DNA of 43,832 nucleotides from Candidatus Odyssella sp. (lineage in GTDB: Bacteria > Pseudomonadota > Alphaproteobacteria > Paracaedibacterales > CAITNM01). Positions 25,464 to 35,085 of this stretch are shown one piece after another. Location: positions 1 to 43,832 of the forward strand of contig DYTB01000010.1 in NCBI GenBank assembly GCA_020726185.1. The letters run 5' to 3'. The notes below the pieces were generated by a model. That model was not told the origin of the DNA, made no database searches, and saw only the letters and a program-made list of their open reading frames with translations. Position 1 is the first letter of the stretch. The number at the start of each line of letters is the position of its first letter. The translations under genes and the position numbers were made by a program.

Positions 25464-26213
25464 ATGCTTAAACAGTTTCTTATATTAGGAATATTACTGA
25501 TAGGAAAAATTACTGCTGCAGAACTAGTAGATGTGACAGATCCATACGATCACCTTATTGAGCAAATGCAAAAGCTAAAAGCAGCTGGCGTTGCTTTTTC
25601 TGAATGCGCCAAGCTTTTTGAGCACCCTATTGATAGAACAGATGCTATAATGCACGCACTAATACACGAAAAAGATGGCACTCTAGATTCTTCAAATTCC
25701 GCAGCTTTATTATATTCTCTAGTGTACCGTAAAGAAAGTTCTAGAGAACACTATGAGCCAGACGATTTATGGGCTTTCTCTACTAATCAAATAAAAACAC
25801 ATTTAGATAGATATTTAATAAGTGCATGGGCAAGTGATTTCAATGAAAAGATATGTTTATTAGCACTGGAGCAACCAGCAGCTAAAAACATACAACCTGG
25901 TCAGTACTTGGCTAATGCAGTAATGAGAAGGCATGAAGTAATTATCAGCAAATTATTGACTTTGCCAAAAGCGACAGAAATAACAGACAACGATTTACGC
26001 CTTGTTTTATATTACGCAATCCCACAAGAAGACAGCCAAGCTCTTGTTCAACTTTCTGCTGCAACTAGTATTGAAGGAACGTTTGAACTTTATTACGCAA
26101 GACTGCAAGAGAGATGTAGATCGACTCAAGTTCTTGAGTTTTATGCAGAAAGAATAAAAAGTAAGAAAATTTTCCCACGCAATCCTGGTCAATATGAATG
26201 CGATGGATGGTAA
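25464..26213 (+). CDS. Exported protein of unknown function
   Basis: 249 residues. ATG 25464 is chosen over 25416 because it gives a clean signal peptide (MLKQFLILGILLIGKITAAE) and has AGAGGA just upstream. The mature part is mainly helical and acidic-polar, with segments such as PYDHLIEQMQKLKAAGVAFS and EDSQALVQLSAATSIEGTFE that hint at helical-repeat architecture without a clear repeat consensus. Cysteines are sparse, so a disulfide-rich toxin is unlikely. No family recognised. It lies between another exported protein and the convergent TPR-like gene. Confidence 0.7.
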   Translation: MLKQFLILGILLIGKITAAELVDVTDPYDHLIEQMQKLKAAGVAFSECAKLFEHPIDRTDAIMHALIHEKDGTLDSSNSAALLYSLVYRKESSREHYEPDDLWAFSTNQIKTHLDRYLISAWASDFNEKICLLALEQPAAKNIQPGQYLANAVMRRHEVIISKLLTLPKATEITDNDLRLVLYYAIPQEDSQALVQLSAATSIEGTFELYYARLQERCRSTQVLEFYAERIKSKKIFPRNPGQYECDGW

Positions 26214-26221
26214 ATAGATAC

Positions 26222-26252
26222 TCCAACCCCACTAAATGAGTTTGGGGTTGGA
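26222..26252. terminator. Hairpin between convergent genes
   Basis: TCCAACCCC (26222-26230) pairs with GGGGTTGGA (26244-26252), a 9-base perfect stem extendable by one A-T pair. It lies between the two converging stop codons. There is no strong T tract on either strand, but it is well placed to end transcription both ways. Confidence 0.5.
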
Positions 26253-26267
26253 ACTTAAACACAAAAA

Positions 26268-28679
26268 TTATCCTACCGAAACTTTTGCTTTGTCAAAGAT
26301 TTCCTTTAGCACGTCAGCATCGTTAATATACTCACGCACTTCTTGAGATGTTTTTAAATCTTCTGCTCGTGACCGGCAGAGCATTGCGAAATTCTTATAG
26401 CTTTTTCGCGCTTTCATAAAGTCTTTGTGTGTGTCATGCAGGGTTGCCAAATTAGCATATTCTTTTTGCATATAGTAAGCAGCGGCCAGCTGCACTAACG
26501 CGGTTTCTTTTAGAGCATCATCTTCTTTTTCTTTCAAAGATGATAAGTAGTCTTTCAGGCTATCAACAACATTAGCGTAGTCTTCCATGGCTATATATAC
26601 ATCTGCAATAACCCTTTTATTTTCTTTTGTGGGATGGTGCTTTAGCCACTTAATAGTTTCTAGGTGATTCTTTCTCATGAAATCAGCGCGCGCTAAAATG
26701 CTTCCCGCTCTTTTTTGCTGCTCGCCTTCGATTGAATGGAATATTTTAGACAAAAGAGCAATCGCTTCTTCGGGTTTTGCATTTTGCACATAAAGACCAC
26801 CAACCTTTAACTGCCATTCAATTTTTTTCTCATTATTTGAGGTTTTTTGAAATAATTCAGTTAGTAGCTCTGCTTCTTGGTCTAGCAAATCTAAACGTTC
26901 ATACTGATAAGCAACACGCTCGACAATTTTTTCATAATTGGGATGATGTTCAATAGTTGCTTTATATTTACGAAACAATCCAATAATTTTAACTGGTGAA
27001 ACGCTCTCGTTTTCTAGCATAAAGAACTTTTCAACATAATTTTTCAAAAGCTGGTTTAACCCTAACGTTGCATCGAATTTCTTAAACCGCTGCACCAGGT
27101 CTTGTAAAATTTCGATAATCTTTACAAGATTATTTTTCTTTTCTAGCTTTTCAATAAGCTTTAAGCAGATTTTTACTTCAATATCATTTCCACGAGACTG
27201 CATACGTAACATATCAAGCTCTTTGATAATATCATCAATCGGTGCCCCACCATGTTTATAAAGGTAAGTTTCTAGACAAGCTTCCGTTTGAAATTCATTC
27301 GGAACAGAATAGTTCATTGCATTTTTTGCGATTGAGTCAAGCAATTTACACCCCTCGTCTTTATCCTCACACGCAAACACATACATTGCATGGTAGAAAC
27401 CCATTACAGCTTTTGCTAGTTCAGACTGAGGAGAGATAGAATCTTGAATAAGCTTCACAAGCTTCATTTGCTGAGTTTCAAACAAATAAGGGACTAACTT
27501 TACCAAAATATAATCTCTTAAATTCAGCGGGTAATTTTGAAGAATAAAAACAGATTCTTCACCAAAAACAACTTTTTCGCCAAGTTGGCTTTTTGATAAA
27601 TTACGCCAAAAATCAATTTCTGATACATTGGGTAATTGCTCTAGTGTTTTTAGGCTTTCTTGATAATCTTGCGATAAAAACTGCGCATACCCCAAGATTA
27701 GCTGATAAAATAGCGAGCGCTTAAATTTGGAGACTTCCTTACCCAGCAGTAAAATTGTTTGTTTTGATTCTTCACCTTCACATAGTGCAAGTTCTACCCA
27801 TGCTTGCCTTAGCAAATGCAATGACCTATTTTTTTTGTTCCTAAGAGCTTTATCAGCAAGAAGAAACCTAAATTCAGACGTAAAATCCCCAGAACGAATA
27901 AAAGTTAAATCTGGTTTTAAAGTGCCACGTCCTTCTAAGCATTTTTGCGAGGGCAACATCGGATTACGAGCAGGATAGTATGCGGTGTCTTTTCCCTGTT
28001 TTTCTAGAATAATTTGGTCACTTTTAAAATATAGGCAAACACCTTGTACAGATTCATACACATCAACATAATCTGACTCTAAAGCATCAAGTCCCGTATC
28101 TGGCTGATTTGTTGGAATGATATTTAGTTCCTCGCCAGTTGGCATATCCAATTTTACCGAGGAAGTGTTACCGGTATTTAGAATACGAAAACGTCCAAGA
28201 TCTTGATGATCAAAAGAAACTTGATTGGGGTTGGGGTCATTTTTTATTAAATGAACAGAAATAGCATTAAGCACCCAACCTTTTTCTGTTTTCATTATCA
28301 TAGGAATCATTTCTGTAGAAATATCTAAAGAAAAAATAATACATGGTCTGGATGATTTTACATTTTTGATTTGTTCAATTGAAAGAAATCCCGCGGGACA
28401 TTCTGCTGGTTTTGGTAAAAGAAGATCTGGTGCGGATGCGCCTACATCCCAAACCATGTACCATTTCCCACGCAAAGAAAAAATTACCAAGCCACTATCG
28501 CCAGAGCAATTTAACTGCAAATACCTTGCATTACCTATATCCTCACAGGAAACGCTTGCAGATGGGGCTCCAGCGTTAATATTTAGGCAATAAACGCTAA
28601 AAAGTATAAAAAAAGCTTGGCAATCAAGAAATGAACCATTAATGTGTAAACTGCGCAAAGGCGTAAGTGTTAATCGCAT
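26268..28679 (-). CDS. Large exported TPR-like helical-repeat protein
   Basis: 803 residues from ATG 28679. The TTG at 28715 is rejected because it falls inside the -35 box. The N-terminus has a basic start and a hydrophobic stretch (CQAFFILFSVYCLNINAGAP), probably an export signal. Residues to about 260 are beta-rich (LVIFSLRGKWYMVWDVGASA and others). From about residue 270 onward the protein is helical with tetratricopeptide-like pairs: SLFYQLILGYAQFLSQDYQE, EWQLKVGGLYVQNAKPEEAI, KRVIADVYIAMEDYANVVDS and LVQLAAAYYMQKEYANLATL. TPR proteins are scaffolds, so a periplasmic or envelope assembly role is plausible, but no specific function is recognised. It is divergent from the DUF4167 gene. Confidence 0.75.
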   Translation of the reverse strand: MRLTLTPLRSLHINGSFLDCQAFFILFSVYCLNINAGAPSASVSCEDIGNARYLQLNCSGDSGLVIFSLRGKWYMVWDVGASAPDLLLPKPAECPAGFLSIEQIKNVKSSRPCIIFSLDISTEMIPMIMKTEKGWVLNAISVHLIKNDPNPNQVSFDHQDLGRFRILNTGNTSSVKLDMPTGEELNIIPTNQPDTGLDALESDYVDVYESVQGVCLYFKSDQIILEKQGKDTAYYPARNPMLPSQKCLEGRGTLKPDLTFIRSGDFTSEFRFLLADKALRNKKNRSLHLLRQAWVELALCEGEESKQTILLLGKEVSKFKRSLFYQLILGYAQFLSQDYQESLKTLEQLPNVSEIDFWRNLSKSQLGEKVVFGEESVFILQNYPLNLRDYILVKLVPYLFETQQMKLVKLIQDSISPQSELAKAVMGFYHAMYVFACEDKDEGCKLLDSIAKNAMNYSVPNEFQTEACLETYLYKHGGAPIDDIIKELDMLRMQSRGNDIEVKICLKLIEKLEKKNNLVKIIEILQDLVQRFKKFDATLGLNQLLKNYVEKFFMLENESVSPVKIIGLFRKYKATIEHHPNYEKIVERVAYQYERLDLLDQEAELLTELFQKTSNNEKKIEWQLKVGGLYVQNAKPEEAIALLSKIFHSIEGEQQKRAGSILARADFMRKNHLETIKWLKHHPTKENKRVIADVYIAMEDYANVVDSLKDYLSSLKEKEDDALKETALVQLAAAYYMQKEYANLATLHDTHKDFMKARKSYKNFAMLCRSRAEDLKTSQEVREYINDADVLKEIFDKAKVSVG

Positions 28680-28686
28680 ATCTAAA

Positions 28687-28715
28687 AGTATAAGAGCGAT
28701 TACAAATTTTTCCAA
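28687..28715 (-). promoter_or_regulatory. Near-consensus sigma-70 promoter for the TPR-like gene
   Basis: On the minus strand TTGGAA (28715-28710) and TATACT (28692-28687) have an ideal 17-base spacer. The expected transcription start, about 7 bases after the -10, falls at or next to the ATG at 28679, so the message would be leaderless or nearly so. Confidence 0.5.
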
Positions 28716-28741
28716 ACGTTATCAGTGGTATTCAAGAAACA

Positions 28742-29185
28742 ATGAAAATGCATCATATGCGTAAGCCCCGTATTAAAGGGCGCCCAACAAGACCATCAGG
28801 CCAACAAGAGAAACCTCATACGGGCACAAATGAAATTGGCCGTGTTGATTCAAGATGTCGACATAACGTACAGTTTCTTAGGCAATTTATTGATAAGTTT
28901 AATAATTTTGCTCGCGAATCTATAACATCTGGTGATAGAGTGTCAGCGGAAGGCTTTTATCAACACGCTGATCATTATCAGCGTATATTGAATGAACGCC
29001 AGCAAGATCGATTAATAGCTGAAAAAACACAACGTGAAATCGTGGAGGGCCAAAATGAATCCCGAAATGTTTACCCAATCGATGCAGCAAGTGCTCCAGA
29101 CAGCCCAGTTGCAAGCACAGAAGAACCAGCACCAGCAGTTAAGCGTGTGGCACGTCCTGCACGCACTCCTAGAATCGTCGAATAG
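28742..29185 (+). CDS. DUF4167-domain protein
   Basis: 147 residues, basic N-terminus ([16 protein letters not shown]). The conserved DUF4167 block runs from about residue 33 to 85: [20 protein letters not shown] then [20 protein letters not shown]. This family is restricted mainly to Alphaproteobacteria and is often encoded next to clpB and prmC; its function is unknown, though the basic N-terminus suggests nucleic-acid binding. The C-terminal 44 codons, rich in Ala, Pro and Arg and probably disordered, overlap the beginning of clpB in another frame. ATG 28742 is the first of three closely spaced methionines, and the ribosome-binding site is weak. prmC is not present upstream, so the usual neighbourhood is broken here. 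Confidence 0.88.
   Translation: MKMHHMRKPRIKGRPTRPSGQQEKPHTGTNEIGRVDSRCRHNVQFLRQFIDKFNNFARESITSGDRVSAEGFYQHADHYQRILNERQQDRLIAEKTQREIVEGQNESRNVYPIDAASAPDSPVASTEEPAPAVKRVARPARTPRIVE
29044..29057 (+). promoter_or_regulatory. Strong ribosome-binding site of clpB inside the DUF4167 gene
   Basis: GGAGG at 29044-29048 sits 6 bases before ATG 29055, within the DUF4167 reading frame. It fixes the clpB start at MNPEMFTQ and rules out the upstream in-frame start at 29034. Confidence 0.8.
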
Positions 29186-31622
29186 CTTAGGTTCTAGGCT
29201 TTTAGAAAAGGCCGGGGCAAATTTAAAAAGCTTTCAAGAAGCTTGCACCTTGGAAATTCAACGTCACCCTAAGGTTTCAGGTGCAGCTGACCAAATGTAT
29301 TTGTCTTCTGAGCTAGCTCAAGCTCTTGAACTAGCACAAGAAAACTCTAAAAAAATTAAAGATAAATATACCAGCGTAGACATGGTCATGCTGGCTTTAA
29401 GTGTGACCTCCCCCACTAAAGAATTTTTTGAAAAACAAAACATTTCACCATCAAAACTTAACACTATAGTTAACGACATGCGAAAGGGCCAAAGTATGGA
29501 TACCCAAACAGCCGATGAAAATTTAGAATCACTTGATCGCTATGCAAAAGACTTAACTGAAGTTGCGCGTAAGGGAAAATTAGACCCTGTTATAGGACGC
29601 GACGAAGAAATACGTCGCACTATTCAAGTACTAACACGCCGCACCAAAAACAACCCTGTTCTGATTGGTGAGCCAGGAGTAGGTAAGACCGCCATCGTAG
29701 AAGGACTTGCGTTGCGTATAGTCAATGGTGATGTGCCAGAATCTATGAAAAACACCAGGTTGATGGCTTTAGACCTTGGTGCTTTACTTGCTGGCGCTAA
29801 ATTCCGCGGTGATTTTGAAGAAAGACTCAAAGCAGTTTTGAATGAAATTACCAAAGCCGAAGGTGATGTGATTTTATTCATTGATGAGTTACATACCCTA
29901 GTAGGTGCCGGCAAAACCGATGGCGCAATGGATGCGTCGAACATGTTAAAACCGGCCTTAGCGCGTGGTGATTTGCATTGTATTGGCGCCACCACATTAG
30001 ATGAATACCGACTGCACATTGAAAAAGACCCTGCTCTGGCTCGTAGATTCCAGCCCGTTATGGTTGAAGAACCTAGTGTTGAAGACAGTATTTCAATTCT
30101 ACGAGGTTTAAAGGAAAAGTACGAATTGCACCACGGCATTCGCATCAGCGATAGCGCGATTGTGGCATCTTGTACCTATTCAAACCGATACATTAGCGAC
30201 CGCTTCCTGCCCGATAAAGCCATTGACCTAATGGACGAAGCAGCCAGCCGTTTGCGCATGATTGTAGATTCAAAACCTGAAGATATTGATGAACTAGACA
30301 GGCGTATCATTCAGCTGAAAATTGAACGTGAAGCCTTAAAAAAAGAAACTGACACTGCTTCAAAAGATCGTCTTGAAAAATTAGAAAAAGAGCTTTCTGA
30401 ATTGGAAGAAAAATCACGCACTCTTTCGGCAATTTGGCAACATGATAAAAAATCCATTGCTGAAAATCGACGATTAAAAGCAGAAATTGATACACTAAAG
30501 TCCGACGCTGAAATTGCTCAACGACGCGGTGATCTGGCCAAAGCCAGCGAAATTATGTATGGCCGTTTACCAACTCTGCAAGCCAACCTTGATGCTTTGC
30601 AAACAACTGATAATAAGGTTGGAATGCAAGAACAAATTACCGCTGAAGACATTGCTTTAGTGGTAGCACGCTGGACAGGCATTCCCGTTGAGAAAATGTT
30701 AGAAAGCGAAAAATCCAAGCTTTTAAAAATTGAAGAACACCTTCACAAGCGCGTGATAGGCCAGGAAGATGCGATCAACGCAATTGGTAATGCAGTGCGT
30801 CGTTCCAGGGCAGGATTGCAAGATCCAAACCGCCCAATGGGATCATTCCTTTTCTTAGGGCCAACCGGCGTAGGAAAAACCGAAGTATGCAAAGCGTTAG
30901 CTGAGTTCTTGTTTGATGATGAATCAAACCTAGTGCGCATTGATATGTCGGAATACATGGAAAAGCACAGCGTTGCCCGGCTTATTGGCGCCCCTCCTGG
31001 ATATATAGGTTATGAACAAGGCGGAGAGCTTACCGAAGCAGTTCGTCGTCGCCCTTATGCCGTGATTTTGTTTGACGAAGTTGAAAAAGCCCACCGGGAT
31101 GTTTTTAATATTCTTCTTCAGGTTTTAGATGATGGTCATTTGACTGATTCCCAGGGGAGAAAGGTTGATTTTAAAAATTCAATTATCATTCTGACTTCTA
31201 ACCTTGGGTCAGATGCGTTTATTCACCAACCAGAAAACGAAAGTGTTATTGTTCCTAAAGTACGTGACCAAGTAATGCTGTCGGTGCGTGAAGCTTTCCG
31301 TCCGGAGTTTTTAAACCGTTTAGATGAAATTCTTATTTTTAACCGTCTGCAAAAAGCTGACATGGAAAAAATTGTTGAAATTCAACTAAAACAATTGGCA
31401 AAACGCCTTGAAGATAGGCAATTGATTTTAACCTGGGAACCATCAGCCACTGCGTGGTTGGCCAATCAGGGTTATGACCCCGTTTATGGTGCGCGCCCTT
31501 TAAAGCGTGTTATTCAAAAATCAGTACAAGATCCATTGGCCTTGAAAATTCTAGAGGGCACCTTGAAAAGTGGTGAACAGTTGATTTTAACCCAAAAGAA
31601 TGATGCACTAGAGATAAAATAA
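29055..31622 (+). CDS. clpB: ATP-dependent disaggregase ClpB
   Basis: A hexameric AAA+ chaperone that pulls apart aggregated proteins with DnaK. 855 residues, normal length. Domains: N-domain (1-145, [20 protein letters not shown]), AAA-1 with Walker A GEPGVGKT near 200 and Walker [15 protein letters not shown], middle coiled-coil about 400-520 ([20 protein letters not shown]), AAA-2 with Walker A GPTGVGKT near 600 and Walker [11 protein letters not shown], and a C-terminal D2-small domain. The pore loop [15 protein letters not shown] identifies ClpB, and no ClpP-docking IGF loop is expected or seen. The first 131 bases overlap the DUF4167 gene. No sigma-32-type promoter was recognised upstream, so it may be co-transcribed with DUF4167. 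Confidence 0.96.
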   Translation: MNPEMFTQSMQQVLQTAQLQAQKNQHQQLSVWHVLHALLESSNSLGSRLLEKAGANLKSFQEACTLEIQRHPKVSGAADQMYLSSELAQALELAQENSKKIKDKYTSVDMVMLALSVTSPTKEFFEKQNISPSKLNTIVNDMRKGQSMDTQTADENLESLDRYAKDLTEVARKGKLDPVIGRDEEIRRTIQVLTRRTKNNPVLIGEPGVGKTAIVEGLALRIVNGDVPESMKNTRLMALDLGALLAGAKFRGDFEERLKAVLNEITKAEGDVILFIDELHTLVGAGKTDGAMDASNMLKPALARGDLHCIGATTLDEYRLHIEKDPALARRFQPVMVEEPSVEDSISILRGLKEKYELHHGIRISDSAIVASCTYSNRYISDRFLPDKAIDLMDEAASRLRMIVDSKPEDIDELDRRIIQLKIEREALKKETDTASKDRLEKLEKELSELEEKSRTLSAIWQHDKKSIAENRRLKAEIDTLKSDAEIAQRRGDLAKASEIMYGRLPTLQANLDALQTTDNKVGMQEQITAEDIALVVARWTGIPVEKMLESEKSKLLKIEEHLHKRVIGQEDAINAIGNAVRRSRAGLQDPNRPMGSFLFLGPTGVGKTEVCKALAEFLFDDESNLVRIDMSEYMEKHSVARLIGAPPGYIGYEQGGELTEAVRRRPYAVILFDEVEKAHRDVFNILLQVLDDGHLTDSQGRKVDFKNSIIILTSNLGSDAFIHQPENESVIVPKVRDQVMLSVREAFRPEFLNRLDEILIFNRLQKADMEKIVEIQLKQLAKRLEDRQLILTWEPSATAWLANQGYDPVYGARPLKRVIQKSVQDPLALKILEGTLKSGEQLILTQKNDALEIK

Positions 31623-31659
31623 AGCTCGGCACAACAGGCTGCTTGATGATATTACTCAC

Positions 31660-31743
31660 TGGACCCTCAGATCAAGTCGGAGGGAAACTAGAGAGGGGAT
31701 GCACTCCTCCAGTTTTCCTATGGCTTGACCATAGGATCCATGC
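31660..31743. repeat. REP-like element: two inverted palindromic units around a central hairpin
   Basis: Unit A (31660-31685) is TGGA, then CCCTC-a-GA TCAAG TC-g-GAGGG. Unit B, read on the minus strand (31741-31716), is TGGAT, then CCTATGG TCAAG CCATAGG. The two share the same frame in opposite orientation: TGGA, stem, TCAAG loop, stem, AAA. Between them GGAAACT (31683-31689) pairs with AGTTTTCC (31711-31718), making a third hairpin. This is the layout of REP/BIME elements, and the GATCAAGTC core is common in alphaproteobacterial intergenic repeats. It lies between clpB and the permease gene and could affect 3'-end stability. Confidence 0.65.
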
Positions 31744-31773
31744 TTATCATCTCACCATAAAAAGGACCTTTCC

Positions 31774-32802
31774 ATGAAAAACTACTTGGCACTTTTAGGC
31801 GTTGTAGGCGCTGTAATATTGGGCTTTGCCCTGCACAGCTTAGGAACTATTTTGGTGCCATTTATTACTGGTATTATTGGTGCATACATCCTGAACCACC
31901 CGGTCACCACCCTTTCAAAAATAAAAGTCCCCCGCGGGTTCGGCGCCCTACTCATGATTCTTGGTGTGCTATTCTTATTGGGCACATTAATGATGGTAGC
32001 AGTTCCTTTTTTACAAAAAGAATTTATTCTTCTGTCAAAAAATATGCCGGCTCTGGTTCAGCATTTCTATAGTCTTATCAACCCTGTGCTCGATTTTGCC
32101 GCAGAGCGCTTGCCGCCTGAAGATATCGCCCAAATTAAAACCCAGATCAGCGGACAATTCGGAAACGTAATGACTTGGATGGTACAATTTATTATCAACG
32201 TTTTAAGCAACGGTCTGGCTTTGGCGAACGTTGTTTCCATGGTTGTGTTAACACCTGTTGTTATGTTCTACATTTTAAAAGATTGGCCAAGCTTTATTGA
32301 AATAACACGGTCACTTTTGCCTAAAAAAAGCGCAGCTAAAATTATTCATTACAGCCAAGTGATTGACCAAAATCTTTCAAGCTATGCTAAAGGACAAATG
32401 CTGGTTTGCCTTATTTTGGCTGTACTGTATTCAGTGGGGCTTCTGATTGTTGGGCTTAAAAATGCCGTGTTCGTTGGCATATTTACCGGCTGCATTTCAT
32501 TTATTCCCTACATTGGGGCGTTGATTGGTTTTCTTTTGAGCACACTTATTCACCTGAGTGGTAACGATACGTGGAATCCCCTAATTTCCATTGGGCTGGT
32601 CTTTTTAATTGTGCAAGCAATTGAAGGGAATTTTCTAACTCCACGCTTCGTGGGCGGTCGCATTGGTGTGCACCCAGTTTGGATTTTGTTTAGCTTACTT
32701 GCCGGCGCTACCTGGTTTGGATTCTTCGGCATTGTGTTAGCACTACCCGCAGCAGCGATTATTAGTACCGTTGTGCGGGCAGTATGGAAAGAATGTAAGT
32801 AG
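31774..32802 (+). CDS. AI-2E/PerM-family membrane permease
   Basis: 342 residues with about seven hydrophobic spans. The ATG follows an AAAAAGGA ribosome-binding site. Family signatures: an N-terminal pair of spans (LALLGVVGAVILGFALHSLG, LVPFITGIIGAYILNHPVTT), a soluble segment with FYSLINPVLDFAAERLPPED, then TPVVMFYILKDWPSF, YAKGQMLVCLILAVLYSVGL, FIPYIGALIGFLLS and a C-terminal LTPRFVGGRIGVHPVWILFS. Members export small molecules or act as Na+/H+ antiporters; the autoinducer role is proven only for TqsA, so no substrate is claimed. Its last 16 codons recur as a broken copy 2.3 kb downstream. It runs tail to tail with the S9-type peptidase gene, 2 bases apart. Confidence 0.88.
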   Translation: MKNYLALLGVVGAVILGFALHSLGTILVPFITGIIGAYILNHPVTTLSKIKVPRGFGALLMILGVLFLLGTLMMVAVPFLQKEFILLSKNMPALVQHFYSLINPVLDFAAERLPPEDIAQIKTQISGQFGNVMTWMVQFIINVLSNGLALANVVSMVVLTPVVMFYILKDWPSFIEITRSLLPKKSAAKIIHYSQVIDQNLSSYAKGQMLVCLILAVLYSVGLLIVGLKNAVFVGIFTGCISFIPYIGALIGFLLSTLIHLSGNDTWNPLISIGLVFLIVQAIEGNFLTPRFVGGRIGVHPVWILFSLLAGATWFGFFGIVLALPAAAIISTVVRAVWKECK

Positions 32803-32804
32803 TA

Positions 32805-35021
32805 TTACGCTTCTTGGGTAAGCCCTATTGCGGTTGCAATATCAGTAACGGGCCTGCCTTCCATAAGTTCTAACAAAAATTCAGGGTAGCGTTCATGAGC
32901 AACTCCATGTCCTCCGTTATGCCAAAAAGTGTTAAAAGAATGACCTGCTGTTTTTAATGCAGTTGAGAATGCTCTGGCATCGTTTGCTGAACATCTGATA
33001 TCCACTTTTCCGTGCACCAACGTAAGAGGTGCTGACAATTCTGGGCCAACTAAATGCAAAGGCATGAAAGATCTACGAAATGTTTCTAAGTCCATTGTTC
33101 CTAGAATAGCCTCTCTATTTGACCAAGATACTAAGCCACTATCTACACAGGCAGCATCAGCTACAATTGATTGAAAATTAAATAGTTTAGGTAGACCTGC
33201 TTCTTCATGCAAATAATCCCAACGCAAAGAAAAAGAAGCAGCAACAAATCCGCCATAACTAGAACCGTACAAGTGTACCTGTTCTTGGTTTGGAATTAGA
33301 TTTTTGCCTATAGCATCATGAAAAATATGCAACAATTGGTGTAAATTTTTACGACCTATTTCACCAATGCCTTTGGAATAATGTTTCCAACCATGGCCAG
33401 TGCGAAGGCTTTCTTGGGGAAGAATGACGGACCAACCCGCTTGGGTGAAGGCTTTAACAAAAGGTGAATACCCGCCTGTGTAAGCACCTTCTGGACCACC
33501 TTCCATCATAACAATGGTTTTATTATTTGATGTTCCTGGTTCTGGTGGTGCATAGAAATATGGAATAGGTTCGCCTTCAATATCAACTTTCTGAATCTGT
33601 AATGGTTGATGAAACTGATCTTCATTACAAAGTGACCAGATTTTCGAAAAAACACCATTAAGATCAACTCTACATTTCAAAAAAACATTTTCAGGAAAAC
33701 CAACAAATAATTTGTCAAGATGTCCGTGTTCATTTATGTTAAGCGATTCGATTGATATTGAACGATCAGCATAATGTTTTCCTTGCCTTCTCCAATAATC
33801 ATGAAGCTCCTCACGATAATGATCATATTCTACTTTAAGGATTGGGGCGCTGGATGTTGGAAAATGCCAGTAAAGCTTTCCTTCCCTATAATCTTGCAAT
33901 GCCAAAATTTCACGGGGATTTTTAGCAGAAGTCTTAAATTCTCCACAAATAAGCTGAATAGAAAAATTATTAATATTTGTAGGTTCAAATACGTATTCTG
34001 AATTAAGCCATTCTAGCGTTAAGCCAGTGTCTGTATAAAAATGTCGGTAAACTTGATCTGTACTACTTGCAGTTAATGTTTGTGCAGGATAAGCTCCTTC
34101 GTGCAAAAGTTTCCAATTTCCATTTTGAATTGTCCAATATTGCGCAATCAGTGTTGCGGGTAGTGTATGCCTTGCAAATAATAAATTTCCTGCTTCATTA
34201 AAGGCTAGTTCACACCAACGTAACCCTAAGGGATGAGCAGGTAACGCTTCTTCTAAGGTTAAACTTTCTAAATTAATTTTCTTTGCGTATGGATTACCGT
34301 CTATTCCTTTATAATTTACAAGCAAACCATCTATTCTAATGCTATCTGCCCTTGCTGTGAATAGTTCAATTTGTTCACAAGCAGCTGTTTGTAAACGCCT
34401 AAATACAACAGCCCTTTCGACAGAAACATTTAATGGATCAGTCAAAAATGCTAAAACTTTTTCTTTTTCGACGTATTTAATATTACAAGCGTGCCCAGGA
34501 TATAAAGCTTGAATTTTTTGCATATGTTCATCATGTGAATATATCCAGTCATCTTCAGAGATAAATTTCCAGTTCGTGTAATCAAATTCCCAGCATAAAA
34601 TTTCATCTGTTTTTTCAGGATTTTTAGCCCTAAACTGCATAATTTTTTCATACGGTTTATATTTGGTAAAATATAATTCTGGCCCTTCTGGCTGTAATAA
34701 TTTAAGAGAAACACCTTCTGCAGTAGATCCGTTAATATGGAAAAGCTGACATTCATCACCTCGTATCTGACACCAAATAGTATAAGAAAAATCACCACCA
34801 ATAATACATCCGCTTAATACAAACACCCCCTTAATTTCACCAAATTTTGCTGCGAGCGCTTCTGAACAGCGCCTTATTACATCTTCATCACTTTGAACAT
34901 ATGGTGCTGGTCTTGATGATGATGTTGCCATGCCAGCAGAGCCTCCTCTCGTGATAACGGCAAAAGCATCATTTGAAAAGCATAAGAATGCAAGAAGTAA
35001 ACAAAGCCAATTTTTAAGCAT
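32805..35021 (-). CDS. Secreted S9-type (prolyl oligopeptidase-like) serine peptidase
   Basis: 738 residues from ATG 35021, chosen because it starts a signal peptide (MLKNWLCLLLAFLCFSNDAF, cut near AFA); the TTG at 35042 adds 7 residues. The first 480 residues are beta-rich, as in the beta-propeller of S9 peptidases. The C-terminal alpha/beta-hydrolase has the oxyanion region VMMEGGPEGAYTGGYSPF, nucleophile Ser588 in GSSYGG, Asp674 in VHGKVDIRC and His705 in HNGGHGVAHE, a complete triad in correct order. It would cleave short peptides or act on acyl substrates in the periplasm or outside. It sits between the permease and a broken duplicate of the permease 3' end, which suggests it arrived by recombination. 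Confidence 0.82.
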   Translation of the reverse strand: MLKNWLCLLLAFLCFSNDAFAVITRGGSAGMATSSSRPAPYVQSDEDVIRRCSEALAAKFGEIKGVFVLSGCIIGGDFSYTIWCQIRGDECQLFHINGSTAEGVSLKLLQPEGPELYFTKYKPYEKIMQFRAKNPEKTDEILCWEFDYTNWKFISEDDWIYSHDEHMQKIQALYPGHACNIKYVEKEKVLAFLTDPLNVSVERAVVFRRLQTAACEQIELFTARADSIRIDGLLVNYKGIDGNPYAKKINLESLTLEEALPAHPLGLRWCELAFNEAGNLLFARHTLPATLIAQYWTIQNGNWKLLHEGAYPAQTLTASSTDQVYRHFYTDTGLTLEWLNSEYVFEPTNINNFSIQLICGEFKTSAKNPREILALQDYREGKLYWHFPTSSAPILKVEYDHYREELHDYWRRQGKHYADRSISIESLNINEHGHLDKLFVGFPENVFLKCRVDLNGVFSKIWSLCNEDQFHQPLQIQKVDIEGEPIPYFYAPPEPGTSNNKTIVMMEGGPEGAYTGGYSPFVKAFTQAGWSVILPQESLRTGHGWKHYSKGIGEIGRKNLHQLLHIFHDAIGKNLIPNQEQVHLYGSSYGGFVAASFSLRWDYLHEEAGLPKLFNFQSIVADAACVDSGLVSWSNREAILGTMDLETFRRSFMPLHLVGPELSAPLTLVHGKVDIRCSANDARAFSTALKTAGHSFNTFWHNGGHGVAHERYPEFLLELMEGRPVTDIATAIGLTQEA

Positions 35022-35085
35022 TTTATTCTGAAATGTATTCAATGTATTTTTTTAGCATAATAAAAAACCCAATTCAAAATAAAAT

